Source of the DNA: Paludibacteraceae bacterium
GTDB taxonomy: Bacteria > Bacteroidota > Bacteroidia > Bacteroidales > Paludibacteraceae
Direction of reading: 5' to 3'
Assembly (NCBI GenBank): GCA_016283095.1
Contig: JAEEMG010000082.1
Coordinates: 1-64,000 of the forward strand
DNA length: 64,000 bases
Both the position numbers and the translations under genes were made by a program. Positions 32,203 through 41,422 of the stretch are shown here, one piece after another (within the stretch, counting starts at the first letter, position 1; each line of letters starts with the position of its first letter). A model generated the notes under the pieces. It was not told where the DNA came from and searched no databases. It was given only the letters and a program-made list of their open reading frames with translations.

Positions 32203-34845
32203 TTATTTCAACACAACTTTCTTAACATAGAAATCATTCTCCGTTACAACATTTAGCAAGTACATGCCTTGTGCATTCGACGATAGATCAATCTCAACAT
32301 CATTCGATCCACCAATCTCATCCATGATAACCTTTCCTGTCAAATCAGTCACAATCACCTTGTTGATTGTGTTGTTAGAACGGATATAAAGCAATCCGTC
32401 AGTTGGGTTAGGATAGATCTCAATGCCGTTGGCATCAGAAACTGCGTCGTCAAGATCTGTGATTTCTGGATCGATTTCGAATTCCTCGTCGTCATATTCA
32501 AGATCAATGTCAGCAGAACGCAATGAACGCGGACCATTACCTGAATAGCTACATGATCTAGCCTGCTTCTTGCCCAAGAACTTAGCACCGCTTTTTACGA
32601 TGAAACCAGTCTTTAGTTTCAAAGAAGAAGTAGCAAGCAAAGTGGTCTTTCCACTTCTCACGTAAACATTGCCTTGAGTCAAATCAGAAGTCACGTTCTT
32701 ACCAGCAGTAATGTTTACACCGTGGATAGATCTGTCTTCTGTGAAGCTCATGTTCTGTAGGTACAAATCTCTTACAACTCCAACGTAAGGGATATAGTTG
32801 CGCTTTGTGATAGTTACATAGCAAGGAGCGTTTCCTACATTGAAAATATCTTCAGAGCCAGATACTGTGCGTGTAGTCAATATAGTCATGTCACTGATTC
32901 TGCAGATAGTGACCTTACATCCGCTCACACCACCGGTCTTTACTCTGATGTTCGAACCTTCTTTTGTGATTGTTGGATTGAAGCAAGTAGGAACGTCTGT
33001 CCAGATCTCCATGCTTGGGTCGCCAAAATAGTGAGTCACTTTGTGCATATGTTCGTCGTATGTAGAGCTAGATCCCATTGTTAACAAACCACGCGTTAAA
33101 GCATCTCCTACAGAACTGATTTTATCGTTGTAAATCGAAGAGAAAACTCCTTTTGCAAGAGACTCAGTAGTAGGACTCCAACCTACAGCCGAATTACCTG
33201 ATACACCAACTGCACCCGCATTGCTCATGCGAAGTAGATATTCAGAAAAACAAGGGTTTGTATTTGCATGTTCAGCAAATGTTCCTGTTAGACATGTGAA
33301 GTTGAAGAAAACAGGATATTTATTGGCGTTCCTTAGGTTTTGAGCTTGATCTTTTTCGAAACCAACGCTACCCAATCCATAGAAGCTACCATGTCCGCGA
33401 TAATAGACAATAGAACGTCCATTGTTAACAGAGTTAATCAAATTCGAAATATCCCTGTTCCAATTAGAAGAACAATTCAACAACTCCGATGGAAGAGATG
33501 TTCCATTGTTCATTTCTGCAGGACAAACTCCATCCGCATAATCCTTTGTATAGAATCTGTCGACAGTATAACTTCTAGATTCCAAATCTTTCTTTATGTA
33601 TTCCGCTGTCTCAACAAACCATCTGTCCTCCTTGCCATCATAAGTGTTGGTGCTTTTGTCCTTCTCGTCTTGAAAATATGCAAGAGACAATATCTTGTTA
33701 TAAAAAGAAGCGTCTGTTGTCGGATTCTTTTCGTAGTTGATGATTTTGTTGACAACTGAATTAGCTTCAGAGAGTGAACTTACAGAAATTCTTCCCTTGG
33801 CTACATCCTCGATGTAATCTCTATCATCCGCACAAGCGTATACATTGTCAGAATAGAATCTTACAACTTTATAAGAATCGGTTCTGTCGTGTCTTACTGT
33901 CATATATGTGGCAGGTACATCCTGATGATCTCCAATGATAAGCAAGTAATCAGGGATATGAGATGCGTAAATATTGCGTAATATCGATTTGATTCTTGTC
34001 GTATCACTTTCCTCCCATGTGTCGACTATTGTTGTACAACGATATCCACACATGGTTTTCCAATCACTCATCTTCTTTGCAGCTTCTGTGTAAGTTGGTG
34101 TCGTGACTATGACATAATCATAAGCAGATGTTGTCGCTCTTAAATTAGAATCTGATTCTCCAAACACATCCAAAGTTTTAGGGTTAGATACGACTTCACG
34201 TAATGGAGCTAAAGAATTTAAGGATGATTTTAATGATTTGCTGACATCTGCAGATTTATAAGACAAACGGTATGTGATGGATGAATAGCATCTGACTTTG
34301 TTTGTCACAGGATTTACTCTTACAGGATATACCGCAACTGATGCAAAAGGAACATTCTTAAACGAATTTATATTTTCAATTTTTGCGATCGCTGATGGGT
34401 ATAGACTGTTCACAGAATATTGTTTTGACTCGCTAAGTTTGGGCATTTCACTGGCTCCTGTGAAATTACCCAAAGATGGCAACACTGTGTTAGAAACACT
34501 ATATTCCTTGTAGTTCGACTTTACAATAGAAACAGACACATTCTTATCTGAAGAAATTGCCAACAAATCCTTGTAGTAAGGCAATGCAGGCTCTCCCTTG
34601 ATATCAAGAACTCGTGCGTCTGGCATATCAATCCTTGCGTAAGTCTTTCCATTCTCAACCTGATTGTACATGTATGCACCAGTGAAGTTGTAGGTGACGT
34701 CGATGTACGAATCTCCTTCAGTGACTGATTTAGTCACCTTGAATTTTCCGGAATTCACATAACCGTTGGAAAACGATAGAAGTTTGTCCTGTGCAAACGT
34801 CGTTCCAACGAGAAATATGAAAACACCTAATAATAATCTTTTCAT
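32203..34845 (-). CDS. C25 family (gingipain-like) cysteine peptidase with T9SS type A sorting domain, copy 1
   Basis: YYRGHGSFYGLGSVGF (His) ... PVFFNFTCLTGTF (Cys); EIYPNPTDGLLYIRSN...KKVVLK CTD. Confidence 0.88.
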   Translation of the reverse strand: MKRLLLGVFIFLVGTTFAQDKLLSFSNGYVNSGKFKVTKSVTEGDSYIDVTYNFTGAYMYNQVENGKTYARIDMPDARVLDIKGEPALPYYKDLLAISSDKNVSVSIVKSNYKEYSVSNTVLPSLGNFTGASEMPKLSESKQYSVNSLYPSAIAKIENINSFKNVPFASVAVYPVRVNPVTNKVRCYSSITYRLSYKSADVSKSLKSSLNSLAPLREVVSNPKTLDVFGESDSNLRATTSAYDYVIVTTPTYTEAAKKMSDWKTMCGYRCTTIVDTWEESDTTRIKSILRNIYASHIPDYLLIIGDHQDVPATYMTVRHDRTDSYKVVRFYSDNVYACADDRDYIEDVAKGRISVSSLSEANSVVNKIINYEKNPTTDASFYNKILSLAYFQDEKDKSTNTYDGKEDRWFVETAEYIKKDLESRSYTVDRFYTKDYADGVCPAEMNNGTSLPSELLNCSSNWNRDISNLINSVNNGRSIVYYRGHGSFYGLGSVGFEKDQAQNLRNANKYPVFFNFTCLTGTFAEHANTNPCFSEYLLRMSNAGAVGVSGNSAVGWSPTTESLAKGVFSSIYNDKISSVGDALTRGLLTMGSSSTYDEHMHKVTHYFGDPSMEIWTDVPTCFNPTITKEGSNIRVKTGGVSGCKVTICRISDMTILTTRTVSGSEDIFNVGNAPCYVTITKRNYIPYVGVVRDLYLQNMSFTEDRSIHGVNITAGKNVTSDLTQGNVYVRSGKTTLLATSSLKLKTGFIVKSGAKFLGKKQARSCSYSGNGPRSLRSADIDLEYDDEEFEIDPEITDLDDAVSDANGIEIYPNPTDGLLYIRSNNTINKVIVTDLTGKVIMDEIGGSNDVEIDLSSNAQGMYLLNVVTENDFYVKKVVLK

Positions 34846-34855
34846 ATTTCTTTAG

Positions 34856-36226
34856 TTATTTCTCCAATTCCTGAAATTTAGCCTTCAAAGCCTCATTCTC
34901 TTTTTTCAACTCAATCATGTGAAGAGTCAACTCCTCAACCTTCTCCAAAAGTAGGTTGCTTATCTTTGATACGCTTACACCGTTAGCGTCCATCTCTGCA
35001 GCTGATGGCATGCCTGGAAGGTGCTTGTGCTCGTTGACGTAGCTCTCAATCTCAGAAAGAGACTTCAAATTGTAGTTCTCATCAAATACGTAGTCGGCAG
35101 CTCCGTGCATATCCATCTGGATGTCCTTTGCGTTCAATGAGTTAACATTGATTGAATTTGAGTTCAAATCAGCAACCTCGATCTCACCAGAACATAAGAT
35201 CTTGCCATCAACGTGTAGCTTAGCAGCTGGATCCTCTACTCCGATACCAACGTTTCCGTTTTGGAAAATGTAATTTTTTGCATCGAAATACAAATCCTTT
35301 GGACATGCTGGCTTGTAACCACAGAATTCACTTGCTTTGATAGTAGCCTTTTCTGTTCCTCCAATAGAGATTGATCCTGGATAACCTGGGTGGTCAGTCA
35401 AAGAAGCTACAATACCACCTTTTACAATTGCTCCTCCATTCAATATTGCACGTCCAGTAGCTTCAATGTCACCTTTCGCATATGTTATGCCATTAAGTGT
35501 TGTATTGCCTGTAACATTCAAAGTGTTTTTCAATGTTGCTGCACCAGTTAATGTTGTAGCACCAGTAACATTCAATGAACTCTTCAATGTTGCAGCACCT
35601 GTCGATGTCAATGAACTAGCTGTTAGAGATGCAAGAGTTGTTGCACCAGTTACCTTCAATGCACCAGCCAAAGTAGATGCACCAACTACTGTAATTCCAC
35701 TGTTGAATGTCGCAGTTCCGCTTGTTACCATTGTACTGTTCATAGAAACAGGACCATCAAACTTAGCCAAACCAGAAGATACGATCAATCCACTCTTTGT
35801 TGTCACACCGCTGTTGAATGTTGCTGAATTTGAAAATGTAGAAGTTCCTGTAACTGCAAGGTTGCCAGCAATTGTTACATTACCTCTTAGATTACTAGCT
35901 CCTGCAACGTAAAGACCATTAGCAGGAGCTGTAGATGCTCCACCTACAGTCAAACCACCGTTTGATCCTTGTAGCAATCTTGTGTTGCCTTTGTAATCGT
36001 AGATTCTTAGACCGTTCTTCGCAGAGTCTGCCTTGATTGTTAGTCTGTTGCCTTGGTAGCTATTTGATGCTGCTACTCCGATTGCAACGTTGCCTTTGAT
36101 ACCTGTCTGTGGATTGACATACAAACCGTAAGTAGAATTAGAAACCCATGACTGTGCGTTCACACCTGCACATGTCAACACTAGGGATGCTGCTGCACCC
36201 GCTTTCAATAACTTTGAAAATAACAT
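34856..36226 (-). CDS. Secreted repeat-rich fibre-like protein with coiled-coil C-terminus, copy 1
   Basis: Signal peptide; tandem TL-V-GATTL repeats; NVGIGVEDPAAKLHVDGKI; DYVFDENYNLKSLSEIESYVNEHKHLPGMPSAAEM...LLLEKVEELTLHMI. Confidence 0.75.
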   Translation of the reverse strand: MLFSKLLKAGAAASLVLTCAGVNAQSWVSNSTYGLYVNPQTGIKGNVAIGVAASNSYQGNRLTIKADSAKNGLRIYDYKGNTRLLQGSNGGLTVGGASTAPANGLYVAGASNLRGNVTIAGNLAVTGTSTFSNSATFNSGVTTKSGLIVSSGLAKFDGPVSMNSTMVTSGTATFNSGITVVGASTLAGALKVTGATTLASLTASSLTSTGAATLKSSLNVTGATTLTGAATLKNTLNVTGNTTLNGITYAKGDIEATGRAILNGGAIVKGGIVASLTDHPGYPGSISIGGTEKATIKASEFCGYKPACPKDLYFDAKNYIFQNGNVGIGVEDPAAKLHVDGKILCSGEIEVADLNSNSINVNSLNAKDIQMDMHGAADYVFDENYNLKSLSEIESYVNEHKHLPGMPSAAEMDANGVSVSKISNLLLEKVEELTLHMIELKKENEALKAKFQELEK

Positions 36227-36243
36227 AGATAATAAGTTTTCAT

Positions 36244-36394
36244 GGAGAGTTCAAAAATAACATAAAAACACACGCAGGAAGAAAGAACTCTCCCTAGTTC
36301 TTCCTGATATGCTCGCAAACACATGGTAATTATTAGAGAAAACATTCATTCATTTGGACTACTCTAAATACTCTCTACTCTAAATGAATGTTTT
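36244..36394 (-). promoter_or_regulatory. Conserved structured 5' leader of cassette copy 1
   Basis: Hairpins at 36339-36350/36383-36394 and overlapping alternatives at 36244-36302; near-identical in copy 2. Confidence 0.5.
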
Positions 36395-36499
36395 TTAATT
36401 AAATAACATCATACTAATTAAATAACATCTACGTCTATAGACTCGCATTCGTCATTAATCTCGCATTTATTATCTAATATCCATCTTGATTTGCATATA

Positions 36500-36530
36500 C
36501 AAAATTAAATGCAATATTTAGTAAATCAAA
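36500..36530 (-). promoter_or_regulatory. Promoter TTTG-N19-TAATTTTG for cassette copy 1
   Basis: Bacteroidetes consensus on minus strand; conserved in copy 2. Confidence 0.65.
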
Positions 36531-36770
36531 AGGTTTTTAGTTTTTCTTTGTGAGAAAATTATAATATGCATGAATGTTAAATATTTACGAAAAAGTTGTA
36601 TTAATATAACGTGAGTTTGACGAATTGCAATCTGTGAATTCGAAATGACGATTTTCACTTTCTGATTGAATTTTCACCTCTTTTTCTCATAAAAAAGACG
36701 TAGCCTTTCTCTGTAAACTTTATGTCTCTGTGGTTTTTATTAAATTGTACTCGCCTACGGCTCGCACTTG

Positions 36771-36795
36771 GGGCGGGGTTAGGGCGTTCCGCCCT
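36771..36795. repeat. GC-rich inverted repeat GGGCGGGGTTAGGGCGTTCCGCCCT
   Basis: GGGCGG/CCGCCC in an otherwise AT-rich intergenic region. Confidence 0.6.
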
Positions 36796-36877
36796 TAACA
36801 ATCCTCATTTTTGACACTCCAACTATCGCTTTCCCTCTTACTATAATATTTTTAATTTCGAATTGACGTTAAAAAAA

Positions 36878-36904
36878 TCGCTTGCGGCATTATGCCACAA
36901 GCGA
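36878..36904 (-). terminator. Terminator of protease cassette copy 2
   Basis: TCGCTTGCGGCATTATGCCACAAGCGA, homologous to 32143-32169. Confidence 0.85.
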
Positions 36905-36933
36905 CCTTTTAAGTTGATGTCAAAAAGAATTGT

Positions 36934-39531
36934 TTACTTCAAAACAATCTTCTCAACATAGAAATCATTCTCCGTTACAACATTCAGCAAGTACATGCCT
37001 TGTGCGTTTGACGACAAATCAATCTCGACTTCATCCGAACCTCCGATCACATCCAAGATAACCTTTCCTGTCAAATCAGTCACAATCACCTTGTTGATTG
37101 TGTTGTTTGAACGGATGTAAAGCAATCCGTCAGTAGGGTTAGGATAGATCTCAATGCCGTTAGCATCAGAAACAGCATCGTCAAGATCTGTGATTTCAGG
37201 ATCGATTTCGTATTCCTCATCGTCATATTCAAGATCAACATCAGCTGAACGCAATGAGCGAGGTGCAGATGTAGAATAATTACATGAACGAGACTGCTTC
37301 TTTCCAACGAACTTGGCACCGCTTCTTACGATGAATCCAGTTTTTAGTTTCAATGAAGAAGTAGCAAGCAAAGTTGTCTTTCCACTTCTCACGTAAACAT
37401 TGCCCTGAGACAAGTCTGAAGTCACATTCTTACCAGCAGTTACGTTGACACCGTGGATAGTTCTGTCTTCAGTGAAGCTCATGTTCTGTAGGTACAAGTC
37501 TCTTGCTACTCCAACATAAGGGATGTAGTTGTGCTTTGTGATAGTCACATAGCAAGGAGCACTTCCTACATTGAAAAGATCTTCTGATCCAGACATTGTT
37601 CTTGTGGCCAAAATCGCCATGTCGCTGATTCTGCAAATAGAAACCTTACATCCGCTCACACCACCAGTCTTTACTCTGATGTTTGAACCTTCTTTTGTGA
37701 TTGTAGGAGAGAAGCAAGTAGGAAAGTCTGTCCATGGATGCATGCTTGGATCTCCGAAATAATGTGCGATTTTGTGCATGTATTCATCAGCCGAAATGGC
37801 GATCAAACTTGAACATAACATTTTGCCTATTGCACGATTGGATTCAGTAAACAATCTAGACATTAAAGTCTTTGATAAATTTGTAGATGGAGTTGTGTAC
37901 ACAGATTCAGCATTGCCGTATGATCCTACAGCACCACCACCTGATTTCCTTAGCAAACATTCGGTAAAACAAGGGTCATTTTGGGCTCCAGACCAGAACA
38001 TTCCTGTTGAACATGTGAAGTTAAAGAAGATTGGCAACTTGTTACCGTTGCTTAGACTTTGAACTTGTGTATTAAAGAATCCAACACTATGTAATCCATA
38101 TTTTTCGCCATGTCCTCTATAATATGCAAACACACGTCCATTGTTAATTGCACTTACTGCCTCAGAAATGTTGCGGTTCCAGACAGACGAACATCTTAAC
38201 AACTCACTAGGTAATGTGATACCAGTGTATCCTTTTTCTGGACATGTTGAAATTTTACTGTTTACATAATAACGGTCGACAGTATATCCTTTTGAAATCA
38301 GATTATTTCTTATGTCTTCAGCACTCTGGGTGAAGTTCATGTCCTCTTTACCATCTCCATTATCTTGGAAATAAGCAAAATCTAACACCTTGTTGTAGAA
38401 GGCACTGCTTGTTGGAGGATTCTTCTCGTAGTTTATAATCTTGTCAACAATCAAGTTGGCTTGTGTGGCATTTTCAGGAGAAATTCTACCTGTGGCAACG
38501 TCTGATGCATAGTGCCCACTTCCATTGCTTTCAGTGTCTTTAACTCTTGAATACGGATTGTCTGAATAAAAAGTAGTTGAACTAAGTGTTGTCTTGACAC
38601 CTGGAACATCCTGATGGTCTCCTAATATTAAAAGATAATCAGGCAAAATAGACTGGGATTTATAGATGTTTCGTACAGAATTCAAGACTTCAGTTTCTGT
38701 CCATGAACTTTTTACTACAGTTGTACATCTGTATCCTAGCATTGTCTTCCAATCTGCCAACTTCTTCGCTGCTGCTGTGTATGTATTTGTAGTGACTATC
38801 ACGTAGTCGTATGATGAATACGAGGCACGCAGATCAGAACTCTCATCCTTAAGATTGTCAATAGACTTAGGGTTACTCAAAATTTCTTTGAATGATTCTA
38901 GAGATTCTTTTTTTGATTTAAGACTCTTTAGCCCATCTTTAGAATCATAAGTCAAACGATATGTTATTTTTGAGTAACATCTTGCTTTCTTTGTGACTGG
39001 GTTTATCTGAATAGGATACACAGCTACACTAGCATATGGCAAGCTTCTGTATGTGTTCACACCTTCCACTTGTGTTGTAAATGCAGGATAGAAGCTGTTT
39101 GTTGTATAAACCTTAGATTCTGAAACAGCTGGCTTTTTGCTATTCGCAAGGTATGGACCAACTGCAGGCAAAACAGCAGATGCAGAATACTCTTTGTAAC
39201 TTGAACTTACAACTTTAACAGACACATTCTTCTCAGAAGAGATTGCCAACAAATCATTGTAGTAAGGCAATGCAGGCTCTCCCTTGATGTCAAGAACTTG
39301 TGCGTCTGGCATATCAATTCTTGTGTAAGTCTTACCATTCTCAACCTGATTGTACATGTATGCACCTGTGAAATTGTAGGTGACGTCGATGTACGAATCT
39401 CCTTCAGTGACTGATTTAGTCACCTTGAATTTTCCGGAATTCACATATCCGTTGGAAAACGATAGTCGTTTGTCTTGCGCAAACGTCGTTCCAACGAGAA
39501 ATATGAAAACACCTAATAATAATCTTTTCAT
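36934..39531 (-). CDS. C25 family (gingipain-like) cysteine peptidase with T9SS type A sorting domain, copy 2
   Basis: YYRGHGEKYGLHSVGF...PIFFNFTCSTGMF; N- and C-terminal regions near-identical to copy 1. Confidence 0.88.
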   Translation of the reverse strand: MKRLLLGVFIFLVGTTFAQDKRLSFSNGYVNSGKFKVTKSVTEGDSYIDVTYNFTGAYMYNQVENGKTYTRIDMPDAQVLDIKGEPALPYYNDLLAISSEKNVSVKVVSSSYKEYSASAVLPAVGPYLANSKKPAVSESKVYTTNSFYPAFTTQVEGVNTYRSLPYASVAVYPIQINPVTKKARCYSKITYRLTYDSKDGLKSLKSKKESLESFKEILSNPKSIDNLKDESSDLRASYSSYDYVIVTTNTYTAAAKKLADWKTMLGYRCTTVVKSSWTETEVLNSVRNIYKSQSILPDYLLILGDHQDVPGVKTTLSSTTFYSDNPYSRVKDTESNGSGHYASDVATGRISPENATQANLIVDKIINYEKNPPTSSAFYNKVLDFAYFQDNGDGKEDMNFTQSAEDIRNNLISKGYTVDRYYVNSKISTCPEKGYTGITLPSELLRCSSVWNRNISEAVSAINNGRVFAYYRGHGEKYGLHSVGFFNTQVQSLSNGNKLPIFFNFTCSTGMFWSGAQNDPCFTECLLRKSGGGAVGSYGNAESVYTTPSTNLSKTLMSRLFTESNRAIGKMLCSSLIAISADEYMHKIAHYFGDPSMHPWTDFPTCFSPTITKEGSNIRVKTGGVSGCKVSICRISDMAILATRTMSGSEDLFNVGSAPCYVTITKHNYIPYVGVARDLYLQNMSFTEDRTIHGVNVTAGKNVTSDLSQGNVYVRSGKTTLLATSSLKLKTGFIVRSGAKFVGKKQSRSCNYSTSAPRSLRSADVDLEYDDEEYEIDPEITDLDDAVSDANGIEIYPNPTDGLLYIRSNNTINKVIVTDLTGKVILDVIGGSDEVEIDLSSNAQGMYLLNVVTENDFYVEKIVLK

Positions 39532-39541
39532 ATCTCTTTAA

Positions 39542-40777
39542 TTATTTCTCCAATTCCTGAACTCTTGCCTTCAATGCGGCGTTCTCCTTCTCAAGATTGA
39601 TCATGTGAAGAGTCAACTCCTCAACCTTCTCCAATAGTAGGTTGCTCATCTTTGATACGCTTACACCGTTAGCGTCCATCTCTGCTGCTGATGGCATACC
39701 AGGAAGGTGCTTGTGCTCGTTGACGTAGCTCTCAACCTCTGAAAGAGACTTCAAATTGTAGTTCTCATCAAATACGTAGTCGGCAGCTCCGTGCATATCC
39801 ATCTGGATGTCCTTTGCGTTCAATTTGTCTACGTTGATATCAGCAACCTCGATCTCTCCTGTACAAAGGATCTTACCTGCAACGTGAAGCTTAGCCTGTG
39901 GATCCTCAACACCGATACCAACGTTTCCGTATGTAAAGTTGTACTTAGAAGCAAGGAATGCCAATGGATCGTAGTTCTTAGAACCATAAGCTGAAATCAA
40001 TTCCCAATTGTTCTCTCTTGTGAATCGAATTGAATTGTAGATTGTACTTGTTGTGTTAACCTGCAAGCCGTTATAGAATGTGTTTGATGAACCTTTTCCG
40101 ACAAAGCTGCTGTTGAATGTAGCTGCTCCGTTGAATGTTGCAGAACTGTTGAATGTAGAAGCATTCTGAGCTTTGAATGAATTAACTGTTAGTGCAGAAA
40201 TTGTAGTTGTTGCTAGAGATGTAGTTCCAGTAACACTCAAACCTCCAGGCATGTTAGTTCTTCCACTAACAGTCAATGAACCTTGCATTACAGCAGCACC
40301 AGTTGATGTCAATGTGCCAGCTGTTAGTGAACTTGCTGTTGTTCCTGCCAATGTTGTGGCTCCTGTAACTTTCAATGAGCTGTTTAATGTAGCTGCACCA
40401 TTAAGTGTTGAAGTTCCAGCAACATACAATGTGCTTCTTAGATTACTTGCTCCAGCAACGTAAAGTCCATTAGCAGGAGCTGTTGAAGCAGCACCTACTG
40501 TCAAACCACCGTTTGATCCCTGTAGCAATCTTGTGTTGCCTTTGTAATCGTAGATTCTTAGACCGTTCTTCGCAGAGTCAGCCTTGATTGTAAGTTTGTT
40601 GCCTTGATAGCTTGATGATGCAGCCACACCGATGGCAACATTGCCTTTGTTTCCTGTCAAAGGATTTGCATACAAACCATAAGTTGAGTTAGATGTCCAT
40701 GACTGTGCGTTCACACCTGCACATGTCAACACTAGGGATGCTGCTGCACCCGCCTTCAATAATTTTGAAAATAACAT
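39542..40777 (-). CDS. Secreted repeat-rich fibre-like protein, copy 2
   Basis: Same signal peptide and C-terminal domain as copy 1; different central repeats. Confidence 0.75.
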   Translation of the reverse strand: MLFSKLLKAGAAASLVLTCAGVNAQSWTSNSTYGLYANPLTGNKGNVAIGVAASSSYQGNKLTIKADSAKNGLRIYDYKGNTRLLQGSNGGLTVGAASTAPANGLYVAGASNLRSTLYVAGTSTLNGAATLNSSLKVTGATTLAGTTASSLTAGTLTSTGAAVMQGSLTVSGRTNMPGGLSVTGTTSLATTTISALTVNSFKAQNASTFNSSATFNGAATFNSSFVGKGSSNTFYNGLQVNTTSTIYNSIRFTRENNWELISAYGSKNYDPLAFLASKYNFTYGNVGIGVEDPQAKLHVAGKILCTGEIEVADINVDKLNAKDIQMDMHGAADYVFDENYNLKSLSEVESYVNEHKHLPGMPSAAEMDANGVSVSKMSNLLLEKVEELTLHMINLEKENAALKARVQELEK

Positions 40778-41051
40778 AGATAAAAATTTTTCATGGAGAG
40801 TTCAAAAATAACATAAAAACACACGCAGGAAGAAAGAACTCTCCCCGGTTCTTCCTCATATGTTCGCAAACACTTGGTGTTTATTAGAGAAAACATTCAT
40901 TCATTTGGACTACTCTAAATACTCTCTGTTCTAAATGAATGTTTTTTTAATTAAATAACATCATACTAATTAAATAACATCTACGTCTATAGACTCGCAT
41001 TCGTCATTAATCTCGCATTTATTATCTAATATCCATCTTGATTTGCATATA

Positions 41052-41082
41052 CAAAGTTAAAAGCAATATTTGGCAAAACAAA
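41052..41082 (-). promoter_or_regulatory. Promoter TTTG-N19-TAACTTTG for cassette copy 2
   Basis: Same spacing as copy 1. Confidence 0.65.
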
Positions 41083-41422
41083 AGAAAAATCAGATTTATT
41101 TGTAATAAAATTATAATGTATATGAAAATTAAATATTTATGGGATATATCGAGTTTAATTATCTTTTATTTTTATTTTGTTTGGATAAAATATTGGATTT
41201 GCATACTATTGGGGCTGAATTGATTTTTCCTCTTTAGATGCCCAAAAATTGTCAGATAATAATGCAAGTACGTGTTTTTCAGTTTTCTGCTTATATGGCT
41301 TGCTTTTGTCTCTTGCCGAAATATAAAACATTATAGATATGTTAAGTTTGGTTAATTTATGAGGACGAATGATGTTTTGTGTTATATTTGTCATGTGAGA
41401 TAAGTAAGTAAAAACGTTAAAT

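Noticed and set aside
34856-40777. Fibre genes as prophage tail fibres
   Set aside because: No phage structural, terminase or integrase genes nearby; signal peptides and pairing with T9SS peptidases point to surface proteins.
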